DNA of 64,000 nt, taken from NCBI GenBank assembly GCA_014529385.2, contig CM043958.1, positions 89,113,025 to 89,177,024 of the forward strand, given 5' to 3'. The stretch comes from Adiantum capillus-veneris (taxonomy: Eukaryota > Streptophyta > Polypodiopsida > Polypodiales > Pteridaceae). The first letter of the stretch is position 1; the number at the start of each line of letters is the position of its first letter. The translations under genes were made by a program, and so were the position numbers. Below the pieces are notes generated by a model. That model did not search any database. It saw nothing but the letters and a program-made list of their open reading frames with translations, and was not told the origin of the DNA. Shown here in pieces: positions 1 through 11,526 of this stretch.

Positions 1-39
1 AAATGTCTCTAAAAATGTAATCAATGTAACCGAGCAACC

Positions 40-1117
40 GAACGTTTCTTTGTGGCATAGCCGGTTAGGACATATGTCCAAGAAGGGAATGGAAATCTTG
101 TCTCGTTCTGGTTATTTGCCTGGCTTTTCATTTAATGATTTTGAATTCTGTGAACATTGTCTGTATGGTAAGCAAACACAGCAGCCACATAAGCATAGAA
201 GCAGTAGAAGAGATACATAGTTGGCACTTGTTCATAGTGATTTGTGTGGACCTATGCCTAACCTATCTCTAGGGGGAGCTTCTTACTTTATGACATTTAT
301 AGATGATTACTCGAGGAAAGTATGGGTTTACTTTCTCAAGCACAAGGATGAAGCGTTTAGTGTTTTCAAAACGTTTGTGACACTTGTGGAGAATCAGAGT
401 GGCAAGAAGCTTAAATGATTACGCACTGACAATGGTGGAGAGTATGTTTCAAAGGCCTTTCAGGACTTTTGTGAGTCAAAAGGTATAAAACGTGAACTTA
501 CTGCTCCTTACAATCCTCCTCAAAATGGTGTTGCTGAGAGGATGAATAGGACCATACAAGAGAAGGTCAGAAGTATGTTGTCTAATGCACAGCTGCCAAA
601 TGGGTTTTGGGCTGAAGCTATATCAACAGCTGTTCATCTTGTAAATATATCTCCTAGCAAGGTTTTGCAGAAGGATTCAGTGTCAGAGATGGTATGGTCA
701 GGCAAAATGCCCTCATACAAGCATCTCAGAGTCTTTGGCTGTGAGGCATATACTCACGTTCCAAAGGAATTTAGGAACAAACTTGAGCCAAAGAGTAGAA
801 AGTGCATCTTTCTAGGCTATGGTAATTCTGGTGAGATGGGGTACAGACTTTGGGATCCCGAATTCAGAAAGGTTGTCTGCAGCAATGATGTTCACTTTAA
901 TGAATCCAAATATCATTCTAAACCAGAGAGGGTTGAGGAGATTAGAAGAGTTGTCTTCCAAGAAGATGGACCTGCACGTGCAAGACAAAATGTCAAGGCT
1001 CAAGAGGAGCAAGGACAGGATAGAGTGGAACCACAGGTTGTGGCTGAGCCTGAGCCACCTATTGTGCGTAGATCTGGACGTGTCACGCGACCTCCTGATA
1101 GGTTTGTTCATCTATGA
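40..1117 (+). pseudogene. Copia pol, pre-integrase zinc finger and integrase segment (broken frame)
   Basis: The reading frame opens with LWHSRLGHM, the GAG-pre-integrase signature, followed by a C-x2-C pair. The integrase core shows HSDLCGPMP, FIDDYSRKVWVYFLK and RTDNGGEY with PYNPPQNGVAERMNR, which supply the D, D and E of the DDE site. The C-terminal part has VFGCEAYTHVP and FLGYG. In-frame stops lie at 218-220 (TAG) and 416-418 (TGA), and the frame closes with TGA at 1115-1117 just as the reverse transcriptase frame opens at 1114. Both internal stops could come from CAG and CGA by C-to-T change. The product would cut LTR ends and insert the element, but this copy cannot make it intact. 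Confidence 0.9.
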
Positions 1118-2697
1118 ACTATGTCATGTTGACTGATTGCAATGAGCCTTCATGTTACAAGGAAGCAGTGCAAATGAAGGACTCCAGGAATTGGCAATTG
1201 GCCATGCAGTCAGAGATGATAGCTCTGCATAAAAAGAAGACATGGAAGCTAGTTAAATTACCACAGGGCAAAAAGGCTCTACCTTGTAAATGGGTTTACA
1301 GGTATAAGATCACCGCTCATGATAGTCAGCCAAAGTACAAAGCAAGGCTTGTTGCCAAGGGCTTTAAGCAAGAACAAGGCATTGACTTTGATGAAGTCTT
1401 CTCTCCAGTGGTCAAAATGACTACATTGAGATGCTTTCTTGCATTGGTTGCCATATTAGATTTGGTGTTGCACCAAATGGATGTCAAGACAGCGTTCTTG
1501 CATGGTGATTTAGATGTGGAAATTTACATGCAGCATCCAAAAGGGTTTGTTGAGAAAGGCAAGGAAGATTGGGTATGCCAGTTGTTAAAGAGTCTTTATG
1601 GCTTAAAACAATCATCGAGGGCATGGTACCATAAATTCCACAAGTTTATGCTTTCTCAAGGCTACAAACGTAGTGAGTTCGATCACTGTCTATATACAAA
1701 GAAGGCTAAGGATGGTAGTTGGCTGATCCTTATTTTGTATGTGGATGACATGCTGATTGCTGGCAAGCACTTGGAAGAAATTTCAGCTTTGAAGTCAAAG
1801 ATGGCAAAATCGTTTGACATGAAAGACATGGGTGAGGCAAGTCATATACTTGGTATGCGCATTGAGAGAGACATATCAAAGAAGTTGATTTGGTTATCTC
1901 AAACAGAGTATATTGACAAGGTTTTGCAACGTTTCAATATGGAGAAGGGAAAGGCACTGAGTGTTCCATTGCCACCATATGTGAAACTTAGCAAACACGA
2001 TTGTCCCGTGTCTAAGGAAGAACAGGCTGAAATGGATAAGATTCCATATGCGTCTGCAGTGGGTAGTTTGATGTATGCAATGATTGCTACTCGCCCAGAC
2101 ATTGCATTTGCAGTGGGAGTAGTAAGTCGATACATGTCAAACCCAGGCAAGAAACATTGGGAGGCAGTGAAAGGAATATTGAGATACCTGAAAGCTACAA
2201 AGAGTATGCGTATATGCTATGGGAGTCAGGAGCTAAGTGTAAAGGGTTTTACAGACTCAGATTATGCAGGTGACTTAGACAACCGAAGGTCTACGTCAGG
2301 GTATGTCTTTACATTGGCTGGTGGAGCAGTATCATGGCGTTCTAGATTACAAGATTGTGTTACTCAGTCTACTACAGAGGCTGAATATGTTGCAGCATCA
2401 GAGGCATGCAAAGAATCAATTTGGCTTAATCGACCAGTAACAGATTTGGGAATCAAAGAAGAGATGCATGTGTTATATTGTGATAGTCAAAGTGCTATAC
2501 AATTGGCTCGCAATCCAGTTTATCACTCAAAGACAAAGCATGTGGATGTGAAGTATCATTTCATCAGGGAAATGCTTGAGGATAAGCAACTTCAGCTTGT
2601 CAAAGTTCACACCACAGAAAATCCTGCTGATCTACTCACAAAAGGACTTCCCTCAGAGAGCTTTGCGCATTTTCGCAAGCAGTTAGGTGTAGGGTAG
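1114..2697 (+). CDS. Copia reverse transcriptase and RNase H segment of pol
   Basis: An open frame of 527 codons. Reverse transcriptase motifs include KARLVAKGFKQEQGIDF, FSPVVK, HQMDVKTAFLHGDL and the catalytic YVDDM (codons near 1738-1752). The linker contains TRPDIAFAVGVVSRY. RNase H follows with FTDSDYAGD, STSGYVF, TEAEYVA and YCDSQSAI, ending in ADLLTKGLP, the usual Copia C-terminus. The frame is shifted relative to the integrase frame immediately upstream. In a working element these would be one polyprotein, so the ATG at 1114 is a frame opening and not a true start. No damage is visible inside this part. Confidence 0.92.
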   Translation: MNYVMLTDCNEPSCYKEAVQMKDSRNWQLAMQSEMIALHKKKTWKLVKLPQGKKALPCKWVYRYKITAHDSQPKYKARLVAKGFKQEQGIDFDEVFSPVVKMTTLRCFLALVAILDLVLHQMDVKTAFLHGDLDVEIYMQHPKGFVEKGKEDWVCQLLKSLYGLKQSSRAWYHKFHKFMLSQGYKRSEFDHCLYTKKAKDGSWLILILYVDDMLIAGKHLEEISALKSKMAKSFDMKDMGEASHILGMRIERDISKKLIWLSQTEYIDKVLQRFNMEKGKALSVPLPPYVKLSKHDCPVSKEEQAEMDKIPYASAVGSLMYAMIATRPDIAFAVGVVSRYMSNPGKKHWEAVKGILRYLKATKSMRICYGSQELSVKGFTDSDYAGDLDNRRSTSGYVFTLAGGAVSWRSRLQDCVTQSTTEAEYVAASEACKESIWLNRPVTDLGIKEEMHVLYCDSQSAIQLARNPVYHSKTKHVDVKYHFIREMLEDKQLQLVKVHTTENPADLLTKGLPSESFAHFRKQLGVG

Positions 2698-2786
2698 TAC
2701 ATCACTTCTCTACATCTCTTGTATATTAGCTTGTATAGTAGCTTCTCTCACACTTAAAGTACCACATTGGACCTTAAGTGGGAGGT

Positions 2787-3014
2787 TGTTGGGGTATAAA
2801 GCCCAATGTGGTCGCCCAGGTAAGTGGGCGGGCCGCCAAGTATGTACACATATTCTTTTGTAAAAACCTAATAAGAACTCACTATGCTCTACACATTACA
2901 GAAGAGCGAGTTCACCATATCGTTGTGCTCTTCTTCTCGCACTCTCTCTCGCATCGCACTTCCTCTCGTAATCCTTCATTCCTCTCCAAGGAACTCCGTA
3001 TCTGGCTGATAACA
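2787..3014 (+). repeat. Right LTR of the Copia element, with preceding polypurine tract
   Basis: The purine-rich AAGTGGGAGG ends just before TGTTGGGGTATAAAG at 2787, a typical Copia LTR opening. The 228-bp span closes with AACA at 3014, giving TGTT...AACA inverted ends. The left LTR is outside the window, so the right edge rests on this end motif alone. Confidence 0.55.
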
Positions 3015-3039
3015 TACCTCACTGTTGCGCTCACAAGCA

Positions 3040-4440
3040 TATATTTCAACCATGTATTGTATACCTCTCTTGACAGCTGGACACAATTGGGGAATCTCCT
3101 TCATCTGCCATATGGCATGCCTGTTGCACTGGACTCTCCATCTCCTCTGAATCCGTACACTGCTCTCTGCTAGCATCATCAATATCTTCTTCTTCAACCA
3201 CTGGCTCCCCAAGGTTGATCTGCTCCATCTACCTGTCATCTTCAATAGCCTGTTCTTCGACCACCTCTTCTATCGTTGCATCATGCTCTACCAAAGTAGA
3301 GAGAGACTCTCCCCGCACTACAGGTCCTCATCCGTAGGCAAGGCCACATCACCCCATTTGGAAAAATCTGCACATTTCTACCTGCATGTCCCCATTGGTG
3401 GACATAGACTCCTCCACTTGATCCTCACTAGGAACATTGCCATGCATTTCTCCCTGCTCTTCACACATATCCATCGTATCTCCATGCACGTGCAAAAGAT
3501 CAAACTCTTCATACCCGGACTGGGTTGACTCTGTTTCCTATATTGTATCTGCATCCGTGGAGCTGCACTCGCTCAGCTGAACCTCATCTCTGTCTCCAGC
3601 TCAAGAATCTCCTCCAGCTTTACCGCATCGACTTCATCTGTAAATTGTACCCTCTGGTATTTACCATATCTTCAAAGAAGACTGAACATTCGTACCTCGA
3701 TTTGGTACTACTCTTGCCCGATCTGGAATTGCCTCCACCTCTTGCAAAATTGGAGCCACCCTACTTGGCAACCTCGGCATAGGAACCACCCCATTTCTCT
3801 GCAACAACAACACCCTCGGTTCTTCCTGCACCAGCACCTCCCTTTGCACCACTTTCAGCTCAACTCTCGCCGCTTCCATTTGCTTTGGCATCACCACATC
3901 TAGCAAACCCTGCTTGGCCTGCCGCTTCTTCAATATCTTTTTGGTCCGGCCTCTCGTCAACTCCACCGCCTCAGTATACATCATGGGCCCATCCGTCTCC
4001 ACGTTATCCCTGACCTCCTCATGCAAACAATCAAAAAATTTGCTCAATTTTAAAAATTCAACAGTTTGGGTACCAGTTACCTCCATCAGCTCTCGCCAAA
4101 GGGCTTCGAATTCCCATATGACCGCCCGAAAATCTTAGTTGAGACTTTGCTTTAGACCATCCAGCTTTCTCTTTACCTCACGCATCTGCACCGCTGGCAT
4201 GTACTGGCGTCAAAAAGCCCTTTCCAAAGCTTCATAGTTCATCTTTTCCTTTGTCGGTAATCCATCAAACCGCCACTTTGCACTCCCACGAACCAACAGC
4301 GAGAAAATTTGTACTGCAACTTCTTCTTTGTCAACCTGTTTTCCAGCACGAATAAGTCATAATCCTGCAGTAAGGTTTCTGCTTCTGCCACCCCAGTGAA
4401 GGTAGGAAAACCTATCCACGCCATCTTGCACCGTATCTGC
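3040..4440 (-). pseudogene. Decayed LTR-retrotransposon gag remnant
   Basis: On the minus strand, 4424-4239 reads as a gag-like N-terminus (WIGFPTFTGVAEAETLLQDY), close to the 'PTF.G...A..WL..YE' pattern of plant Gypsy gag. The 4086-3661 segment continues with FDCLHEEVRDNVETDGP and EAVELTRGRTKKI, like the end of a retrotransposon gag domain. An acidic stretch (EPVVEEEDIDDASREQ) follows at about 3228-3046. The pieces lie in different frames separated by stops, and no zinc knuckle or pol is visible. Assignment to Gypsy is by pattern only. Confidence 0.5.
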
Positions 4441-4498
4441 TCTTCAAAATCTACACTTCACTTGCTCTGAAATCACGACTTCGTCTTCAAACAAGAGC

Positions 4499-4796
4499 CA
4501 TCAGATAGCTCCTTTATGGGGGCACCAGAAGATGGATGGGGGGAAAGGGAAACACACCCATCACACAAACAACATGCCTCTCTATAGCCCAAGATAATCA
4601 CTACACCCCAATCCACTAGAGTTCACCTTCAAAACTCGCACAAGTGACATCAGATAGCTCCTTCATGGGGGCACCAGAAGATGGATGGGGGGAAAGGGAA
4701 ATACACCTGTCACACAAACAACATGCCTCTCTATAGCCCAAGATAACCACCAGACCCCAATCCACTAGAGTTCACCTTCAAAACTCGCACAACTGA
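4499..4796. repeat. 149-bp tandem duplication (two copies)
   Basis: The block starting CATCAGATAGCTCC at 4499 repeats at 4648 with only a few substitutions through the end of the second copy near 4796. It lies upstream of the minus-strand gag relic, so it may belong to the leader of that old element. Confidence 0.85.
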
Positions 4797-6144
4797 CAAC
4801 AGACCACACCAAATTCTACTCGTTATGAACGTGCCGCAGCACACACCGCTCTCTCTTTCTCTCTCACACACATAGAGGCCCGGGGAGGCGCACACATCTC
4901 AAACACCGGCAAAAAAAATCATCTATAACAACCATGAAACTGACTACAACCGAGCTACAACCACTCCGTCGCTTGGACATCGACGAGCACAAAAAATCTT
5001 GGCAATCGATGGCTTCGCCTTTGTGCAACTCTCCTCATTGAGAGCGGTAAGAAAAAACACTATTGTCGAGGCCCTCGTTGGCTCCAACCTGTCTCCCCAA
5101 AGCTCCTTCTCCAAAACGCACTGTCGAGCTTCGCCAAGATCTGTCCACAAGCTCTCTCCTTGAGGTCCTTCTCCAAAATTATCTTCTTCTCCTTCGGATC
5201 CCAAAGAAAACTCCCCTCTGAAAACTGCCAAGAGCTCCCTCTCAAGAGCTCCATCTTCTCCCCAAGAGAGCCCTCCCAAAGCTGCAAAAAACTGCCCCTT
5301 AAACCAACAAAAGAGTTGCCCTTTTGGGCGTGTGTGGTCCTCCCTATTTTGAGCCGACCATTCTTGTTTTTTGTTACCTCCAACTCACATGCACCCCGGC
5401 TTCTATTTTCGGCCAATCTTGCTTGCCAAGTCATGTGGGAGGGCTTCCCCCATGGTCACGGCAGCGTGACAAGGCAGTGGGAGCCCCCACTTGTTTCCTC
5501 AACTCAAAAAGGTCGCGGCCTTTGTAGGCCCGCATGAGAACACCCTTTAACATCAAGCCCACATCATCAATGGCGTGCGCCCGACGGCACCACCACACGC
5601 CAAAAATAGCCAAAATGGACACCTCCAAGATAAGCAACGTCAAAGGACGGCAGAGCCACCGCGAGCCGGTAGCAATGGCCCAACTAGCCACCCTCGCAGA
5701 ATCGCGCTCCGCCAATGCCATTGCTTGAGCTCGTGAGGAACTCCCTCACTCTGCTTGACTGTCTAATGCCGCTTCACATTCCAGCTTATAAAGCATGCAT
5801 TCCAAGCTTGTACTATCGCATATGGGGCAATCCACGGAGCCACATGGCATGCACAGAGAGCTCCAAGCTCAACCTCCAAAAAAACATCCCTTTTGGTCTA
5901 GAAAACCACATAAAGCATACATCTTTGCTGCCACTTGCCCGCCCAGGCTCTTCCACACCTGCTCTAGCACTCTGCCATGCACCTGTCATCATACATATCA
6001 CTGCATATTCCCTCTGCTAGGGTCGACACACTTTGGCTGCACCAACGTGAAGAAGGTTCGACTTTGGGAGAACATTAGTGTGATTAAGAAAAGATTTCCA
6101 CTTTTGATGTTGAGGACAAAAATTCTTATCCAAGGAGGAAGTAG
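4797..6144. other. No recognisable gene
   Basis: Short open frames occur on both strands, but none has a recognisable domain, consistent coding character or splice support. The stretch may be LTR or leader of the decayed minus-strand element to its left. Confidence 0.5.
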
Positions 6145-6482
6145 TGCGAGGTCAAGGGTCCTAGGTAGGGCATGGACAAGGGGCTATGAGTCCACATGGC
6201 ATGGCAAGGGGACAATGTGTGTAGGCTAGATTATCACCCAAGTGAATTAGGTTCCAAGATAGATTAACTTGGACTCATAAACATGATCTAGAGTAGTTGC
6301 TAACCCATTACAAGCTCGCCATAAACAAGAGAGATGTACTGCAAACATGGAATGGATTTGTTTATTCATGAAATGAGCTTTAAGTAGCTCTAGAGCCTTG
6401 CACCAATACATCTGTAATAATTTCACCTCTTCTCTCCTTGACTCATACTCTATTGACTCTAGGACAAAACTCACACTTTACA
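6145..6482 (-). repeat. 3' LTR of the minus-strand gag-only element
   Basis: On the minus strand it opens TGTAAAGTGTGAG at 6482 and matches 13838-14092 closely from 6229 to 6482. Alignment weakens left of 6205, where the other copy has a CA microsatellite. The left limit near 6145 is estimated from a residual match around CTAGGTAGGG. Confidence 0.65.
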
Positions 6483-6493
6483 ATCCTCCCCTT
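6483..6493 (-). other. Polypurine tract
   Basis: The minus strand reads AAGGGGAGGA immediately 5' of the LTR opening TGTAAAG. This is the expected plus-strand priming site and identifies the 6145-6482 copy as the 3' LTR. Confidence 0.65.
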
Positions 6494-7218
6494 GAGGTCT
6501 GGCACACTCTAGTCCAGGAGCAAGAGAACATCTCCAGCCTAGGAGGCCATCCACAATCCAGGAGACAAACCATCTCTAATCCAAGAGATACTCAATACCT
6601 CCTGTAATGGGATTGGCCTATTAACTTGAGAGTAGCAGAAATTATAGAGAGTACTTTTGTGAAATTAATTTGTGAGCATAGCGGGGGAACATAATTGATG
6701 GTAGCAACATAAACATAGCATTTAGTTAACTTGGCATGAATAATACTTTTGCAAGAGAGAGACTTTAGAGAACATGCGAACAATTGAGGACCGGATTTAT
6801 GTGGAGCCGGCAGGTCCCCCCTCCAATAGGCATTTGTATTATGATTTCTCCCATCAAGAGAGACTTGTTACAATACAATCTTCGTGTTCCTTGTGACCTA
6901 GGTGATGCTATGAAAATGGAAAGCTTCATGCATCACGAGCATAACATACACTTTGTGGAAAGCATTAATAATCCTAAGCCTCAGCCTCAAGACCTCAAAC
7001 ACCTTCAAAGGTGGAGAGAGCTAGCAAGGAATGAGGATAGGGAAGAGGAAGAAGAAACATTTCATAGGAAAAAAAAATTAGTTCCTCACTTATCATAACT
7101 CTTCTTGTTAGCGTACATAATAGCATAGTAATGAAGATGGAGAAGATGTCAAGCTTAAGCATTGAAGCATGGCTCTTGGTTGGATTTGCATTCCATAGCC
7201 AAGAGTGTTGGTGTAGGC

Positions 7219-8265
7219 TCTCAACCTCTCTACTTGCTTGGACAAGGAGAGGGAGCCCTTGCTTAGACAAGGAGAGGGAGCTCTTGCACTTTGCACTTCA
7301 CACAATGAACATGCGTGTGTGTGTGTGTGCGTGTGTGCATGTGGGAGAGTATACCCCTCTAGCATGCCCCCTACTTGCTTTGGTCAACTTCCCTCGTGTA
7401 GCTCATGCTTGAAGCTCATTGGACCCCTCAGGCCTAGCCAATCATAAGCAAGAGTCATACCAAGCAGGCATACTAGTCTTGGGACAAATGTCCCCCTTTT
7501 CCCTTTGAGAGAGAGGTCTTGATAAATGCAAAGACAATTAATTAAATCTCCTAAATTATCATTGGACCCCTTGGGTGGCCAACCAATAGGCTTCAGGCAC
7601 ACACATGAGGGCAACACAAGGAGGAACTTGACAAGTGTCCCTTTTGCTTTCTTTGTACTAGGCATGCCTTGTGTGAGTGTGTGTTCTCTCTCATCTCCCC
7701 TCTTGTAGGGCTCGCCCCCTCCTTGTAGGGATTGAATCTTGACTTTTTAACACACCTTATCTCAAGCACCTTAGTCATGCTTGCTGACTAAGGTGCTTGC
7801 GGTAAGGTGTGTTGAAAAGTCAAGCACCTCAAGCTTGGTGATGTTCCCACAAGCACCTCAAGCTCCCTAGTCGGCAAGCACGACAAGCATCTCAAGCACC
7901 TTAATTAGCAAGCATGAAAAGCACCTCAAGCACCTTAGTCATCAAGCACGACAAGCACCTTAAGCTTGGGCCGCGTTCCCACCTCAAGCACAACCCTAAC
8001 TTACCTAAGGTCAAAGGACTTTTAACACTAACTATTGGAGGTCTTCAATGAAGCTAACCCTAAGGTCTTCATGCTCCATTGGTTAGCCTTGCTCTTTGAC
8101 ATACCATCTCTCATTTGGGCCCCTTTACCATTGGCCCCATGTTGAGATAGATCTATAAGCACATGTCTATATCTTAACCCTTGTTCCCATTTATTCTTCC
8201 ACATTAAATGATCAATTTAATATGAGAAAATCATTTGGGTTGGTTAGATATTAGATTTAATGACA
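7219..8265 (-). repeat. 3' LTR of the nested Gypsy element
   Basis: Matches 10333-11275 along most of its length, from CTCAACCTCTCTACTTGC to TTGGTTAGATATTAGATT. It differs by extra copies of a CAAGCACCTCAAG-type short repeat and a small duplication near 7240-7280. A minus-strand purine tract lies just outside its 8265 end. Confidence 0.7.
7736..7824. repeat. Long imperfect hairpin in the left Gypsy LTR
   Basis: The arm CTTGACTTTTTAACACACC is mirrored by GGTGTGTTGAAAAGTCAAG about 45 bases on, with AAGCACCTTAGTCA against TGACTAAGGTGCTT inside. The equivalent place in the right LTR (about 10805) has only the first arm. The hairpin therefore arose or was lost after the two LTRs separated. Confidence 0.75.
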
Positions 8266-8726
8266 TTACCTCTCTCTTGAAATCAGTCATCCTTGACTAT
8301 GAGGTAGAAGAGATAAAGCCTTAGTCATTAGTCAATCTTACTTAGCGGGTAGAGGATCCCTTTTTACCCTACGACATCTTTCCAAGATGGATGACTAATC
8401 CAATTGGTCCTTGGGAGACATAGCTGCCGCAAGCATGTCCGCTCTTTAGTCCATTTCATTCTCCCAAAGTAGAGTGACAAATTCTACTTGGTGTTTGAGA
8501 GACGTCGTCATCACAAACATGATTCTAAGCATGCATACTATTTAAATTTGTACACAATTAAAAAGAGAACTAGTCTTATAAGACAAAAACATGGGTCATT
8601 TATAAGAAATTTGTACATTTGCTTACTCTAACGTAGCATTGTAAGCATTGACAAGGTTCATACTATCCTTAAGTTGTATTCCTTGCATCCATATAGCATC
8701 TTCAAAAGGATACTTTTTGAACCTAA

Positions 8727-10195
8727 TCAGATACCGTCGGATAATCTTACCATGCCGTAGTACCTTGTCTTCATGCGCCGAAGAATAGCTTCGGGTTGTA
8801 GCACCTCTTCTTGGTCTTCAACTTTGGGAGGGTCTTCAATAATTGGTTCACTCGATGGCTCTCCTTTGTAGGGCTTGAGTAGGCTCACATGAAAAGCATT
8901 GTGTATGAGCCAATGGTTGGGCAACTTGCGTTGATAAGCCGTCTCATTGATAGGCTTCAAGATTTGGAAGGATCATAGTATCTTTTTGCTAGCTTAGCAT
9001 AATACTTTTGATGGCCCGTAGAAATTTTGCCCGTCATTTGCTTTAATCAAGCCTTAGGAAACTTAAGTAAGACCCAATCGTTTTCTTTGAACGTTAAGGC
9101 CCTTTTGTGCTTGTCAGTATCAACTTTTTGCCTTTGTTGAGAGATGGATATAGCCTCCTTAATCTTTTGAAAATATTTTTGTAGGTCACGGCTAGCGAAG
9201 ATCTTCCCATGTACTTTGAGTAGCAAGGGTCTTTTAGGTCTTCCCTCAATGATCTCAAGAGGTGCTTTTTCCATAGAAGTATGTACAATATGATTGTAGG
9301 CATACTCTAAAAGAGGTAAGTACTTTTTCCATTGTGAGCGTTGATCTACTTCTGTAACATAAGTCACTAGTAGATAGAGTATCGTAAGATTGGCTATCTC
9401 ACTTTGGCATCCGTTTGTGGGTGATAGGATGAAGAGAAATTCAATCTTGTACCTAGATTTTCAAAGAGACCTTTCCAAAAATTATTGGTCGTTCTAGGAT
9501 CTCTATCTGATATGATGGATGTTGGTAATCCATGGTGTTTGAAAATCTGTGATATGAAGAGAGTTTCCATTTGGTGTGCCTTAATAGTCTTTTTGACAAG
9601 AATAAAGTGTGCTTGCTTGCTAAACCTATCGACTATTGTCCATATTCCCGTATTCCCATGGATAGACTTGGGTAATTCAAAGATAAAATCCATGGATATA
9701 CTCTCCCATTATGAATTTGGGATAGGCAATGGCTGGAGTAATCTAGGTTGCTTCCCTCTATCATACTTAGTCTTTTGGCATACTACACATTTTGAAACAT
9801 ACGCTTGTATGCCCACTTTCATGGTAGGCCAATAGAAATACGTCTCTACTCCTCGAAGAGTAGATTGAATACCTCTATGCCACGCATACGGAGAAGCATG
9901 GGATTCATACATAACTTTCTCATGAAGGGAATGGGTAACATAGCCTATTGCCGTGGAGAAGATAACCATCTTGCAAGGTGAATGGTTCCTTTTTCTTCCC
10001 CAAAGCAAGGGCTAACATTATGTCCCTAAACCGCATTAACTTTTGGTCGTCGTGAAAGCGCATCAACCACTTGATTGTTCTTACCAGTAATATGAGCAAT
10101 ATAAAAATCAAATTGCGAAAGAAAATTTTCCGACCTCATTTGTTTGTCGGAAAACTTGCTTTGCATCATGAAATACTTGAGACTTTGGTGGGAGA
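8727..10195 (-). pseudogene. Gypsy pol remnant: RNase H end, integrase, C-terminal tail
   Basis: Reading the minus strand from 10195, RNase H ends with SDKQMRSENFLSQF and GKNNQVVDALSRR. The integrase zinc finger follows (H...H and CVVCQKTK at about 9770). The core has MDFIFELPKS, IVDRFSKQAHFI, ISDRDPRT and SSYHPQTDAK at 9693-9394. The segment 9367-9047 has LLEYAYNHIVHTSMEKAPLE. The tail at 8960-8727 has LPNHWLIHNAFHVSLLKPY, as in Gypsy elements before the chromodomain position. Several frame changes and stops separate the pieces, so no working integrase can be made. Confidence 0.88.
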
Positions 10196-10332
10196 TTGTT
10201 AAGTATGGAGCCTAATTTACCCCTTGTAATTTTCTGTATTAAAAAGGCACATTTGTAAGGCCCCCATTATGAGGAGAAGCTATTGTGCGTGAAGAAAAAT
10301 CACTCACCGGAAACCAAAATTTTCACGGCCAG

Positions 10333-11275
10333 TCTCAACCTCTCTACTTGCTTGGAGAAGGAGAGGGAGCTCTTGCACTTTGCACTTCACACAATGAGTA
10401 TGTGTGTGTGTGTGTGGGAGAGTATACCCCTCTACCATGTCCCCTACTTGCTTTGGTCGACCCCCCCTTGTAGCTCATGCTTGAAGCTCATTGGACCCCT
10501 CAGGCCTAGCCAATCATAAGCAAGAGTCATACCAAGCAGGCAAACTAGTCTTGGGACAAGTGTCCCCCTTTCCTCTTTGAGAGAGAGGACTTGATAAATG
10601 CAAAGATAATTAATTAAATCTCCTAAATTATCATTGGACCCCTTGGGTGGCCAACCAATAGGCTTCAGGCACACCATGAGGGCAACATGAGGAGGAACTT
10701 GACAAGTGTCTTTTTTGCTTTCTTTGTACTAGGCATGCCTTGTGTGTGTGTGTTCTCTCTCATCCCCCCTCTTGTAGGGCTCGCCCCTCCTTGTAGGGAT
10801 TGAATCTTGACTTTTTAACACACCTTATCTCAAGCACCTTAGTTAGCAAGCATGACAAAGCACCTCAAGCTTAGGTGGTGTTCCCACAAGCACCTCAAGC
10901 TCCCTAGTCGACAAGCACAACAAGCACCTCAAGCACCTTAGTCATCAAGTACGGCAAGCACCTTAAGCTTGGGCTAGGTTCCCACCATAAGCACATCCCT
11001 AGCTCACCTAAGGTCAAAGGACTTTTAACACTAACTATTGGAGGTCTTCAATGAAGCTAACCCTAAGGTCTTTATGCTCCATTGGTTAGCCTTGCTCTTT
11101 GACATACAGTCTCTCATTCTAGCCCCTTTACCATTGGCCCCGTGTTGCGTGTGGAGATAGATCTATAAGCACATGTCTATATATTAACCCTTGTTCCCGT
11201 TTATTCTCCCACATTAAATGATCAGTTTAATATGAGAAAAATCATTTGGGTTGGTTAGATATTAGATTTTATGAC
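10333..11275 (-). repeat. 5' LTR of the nested Gypsy element
   Basis: Direct-repeat partner of 7219-8265. On the minus strand it is followed after one base by TGGCCGTGAAAATTTTGG, a possible but unproven primer site. About 130 bp later the sequence enters RNase H coding, so the internal deletion begins close to the leader. Confidence 0.65.
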
Positions 11276-11526
11276 GCCTCCTCTTAAAAGAGATGTATAA
11301 AACTGAGACAAAGCTAGTCCAAGCAAACAAATACAACTGAATGGGAAAGGCAAAACAAAAGCTAGAGAATATCTTCGTAGACTAGAAGGCTACTTCTACC
11401 TTCTTCTTCATCTTCATCTTTGTCTTATTTTGCCAAATAGACTTTGGGCCTCGGATTTCTATTGGTGCTGCCTCTGTCCTTTTTGAAACACTTGGAAGGA
11501 AGGTGACCCTTCTTCCCACAAATGCT

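Larger units (their letters stand above)
1..3014 (+). mobile_element. Ty1/Copia LTR retrotransposon, 5'-truncated by the window edge
   Basis: Domain order is GAG-pre-integrase, integrase, reverse transcriptase, RNase H, then polypurine tract and right LTR, which is the Copia (not Gypsy) order. The left LTR, gag and protease lie outside the window, so target-site duplication and LTR age cannot be checked. The coding part is interrupted by two stops and one frame change, so this copy is probably not autonomous. Confidence 0.93.
7219..11275 (-). mobile_element. Nested Ty3/Gypsy element with a large internal deletion
   Basis: A direct repeat of about 1 kb (7219-8265 and 10333-11275) flanks minus-strand Gypsy pol sequence that retains only the end of RNase H, the integrase and the C-terminal tail. 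Gag, protease and reverse transcriptase are absent. The repeats behave as LTRs: on the minus strand AAGAGAGAGG precedes TGTCATTAAATC at 8265. The element interrupts the gag-only retrotransposon, so it is the younger insertion. Target duplication was not clear at the ends I could define. Confidence 0.7.

Noticed and set aside
5060-5721. Overlapping open frames on both strands at 5.0-5.7 kb
   Set aside because: No domain, no splice logic, and both strands equally open.
6784-7098. 104-codon plus-strand frame as a host gene
   Set aside because: Lies inside the minus-strand LTR element, no recognisable motif and low-complexity EEEEE end.
7219-11275. The 1-kb direct repeats as a segmental duplication
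   Set aside because: Gypsy integrase lies between them in the right orientation and a polypurine tract abuts one end, so LTRs are the simpler reading.
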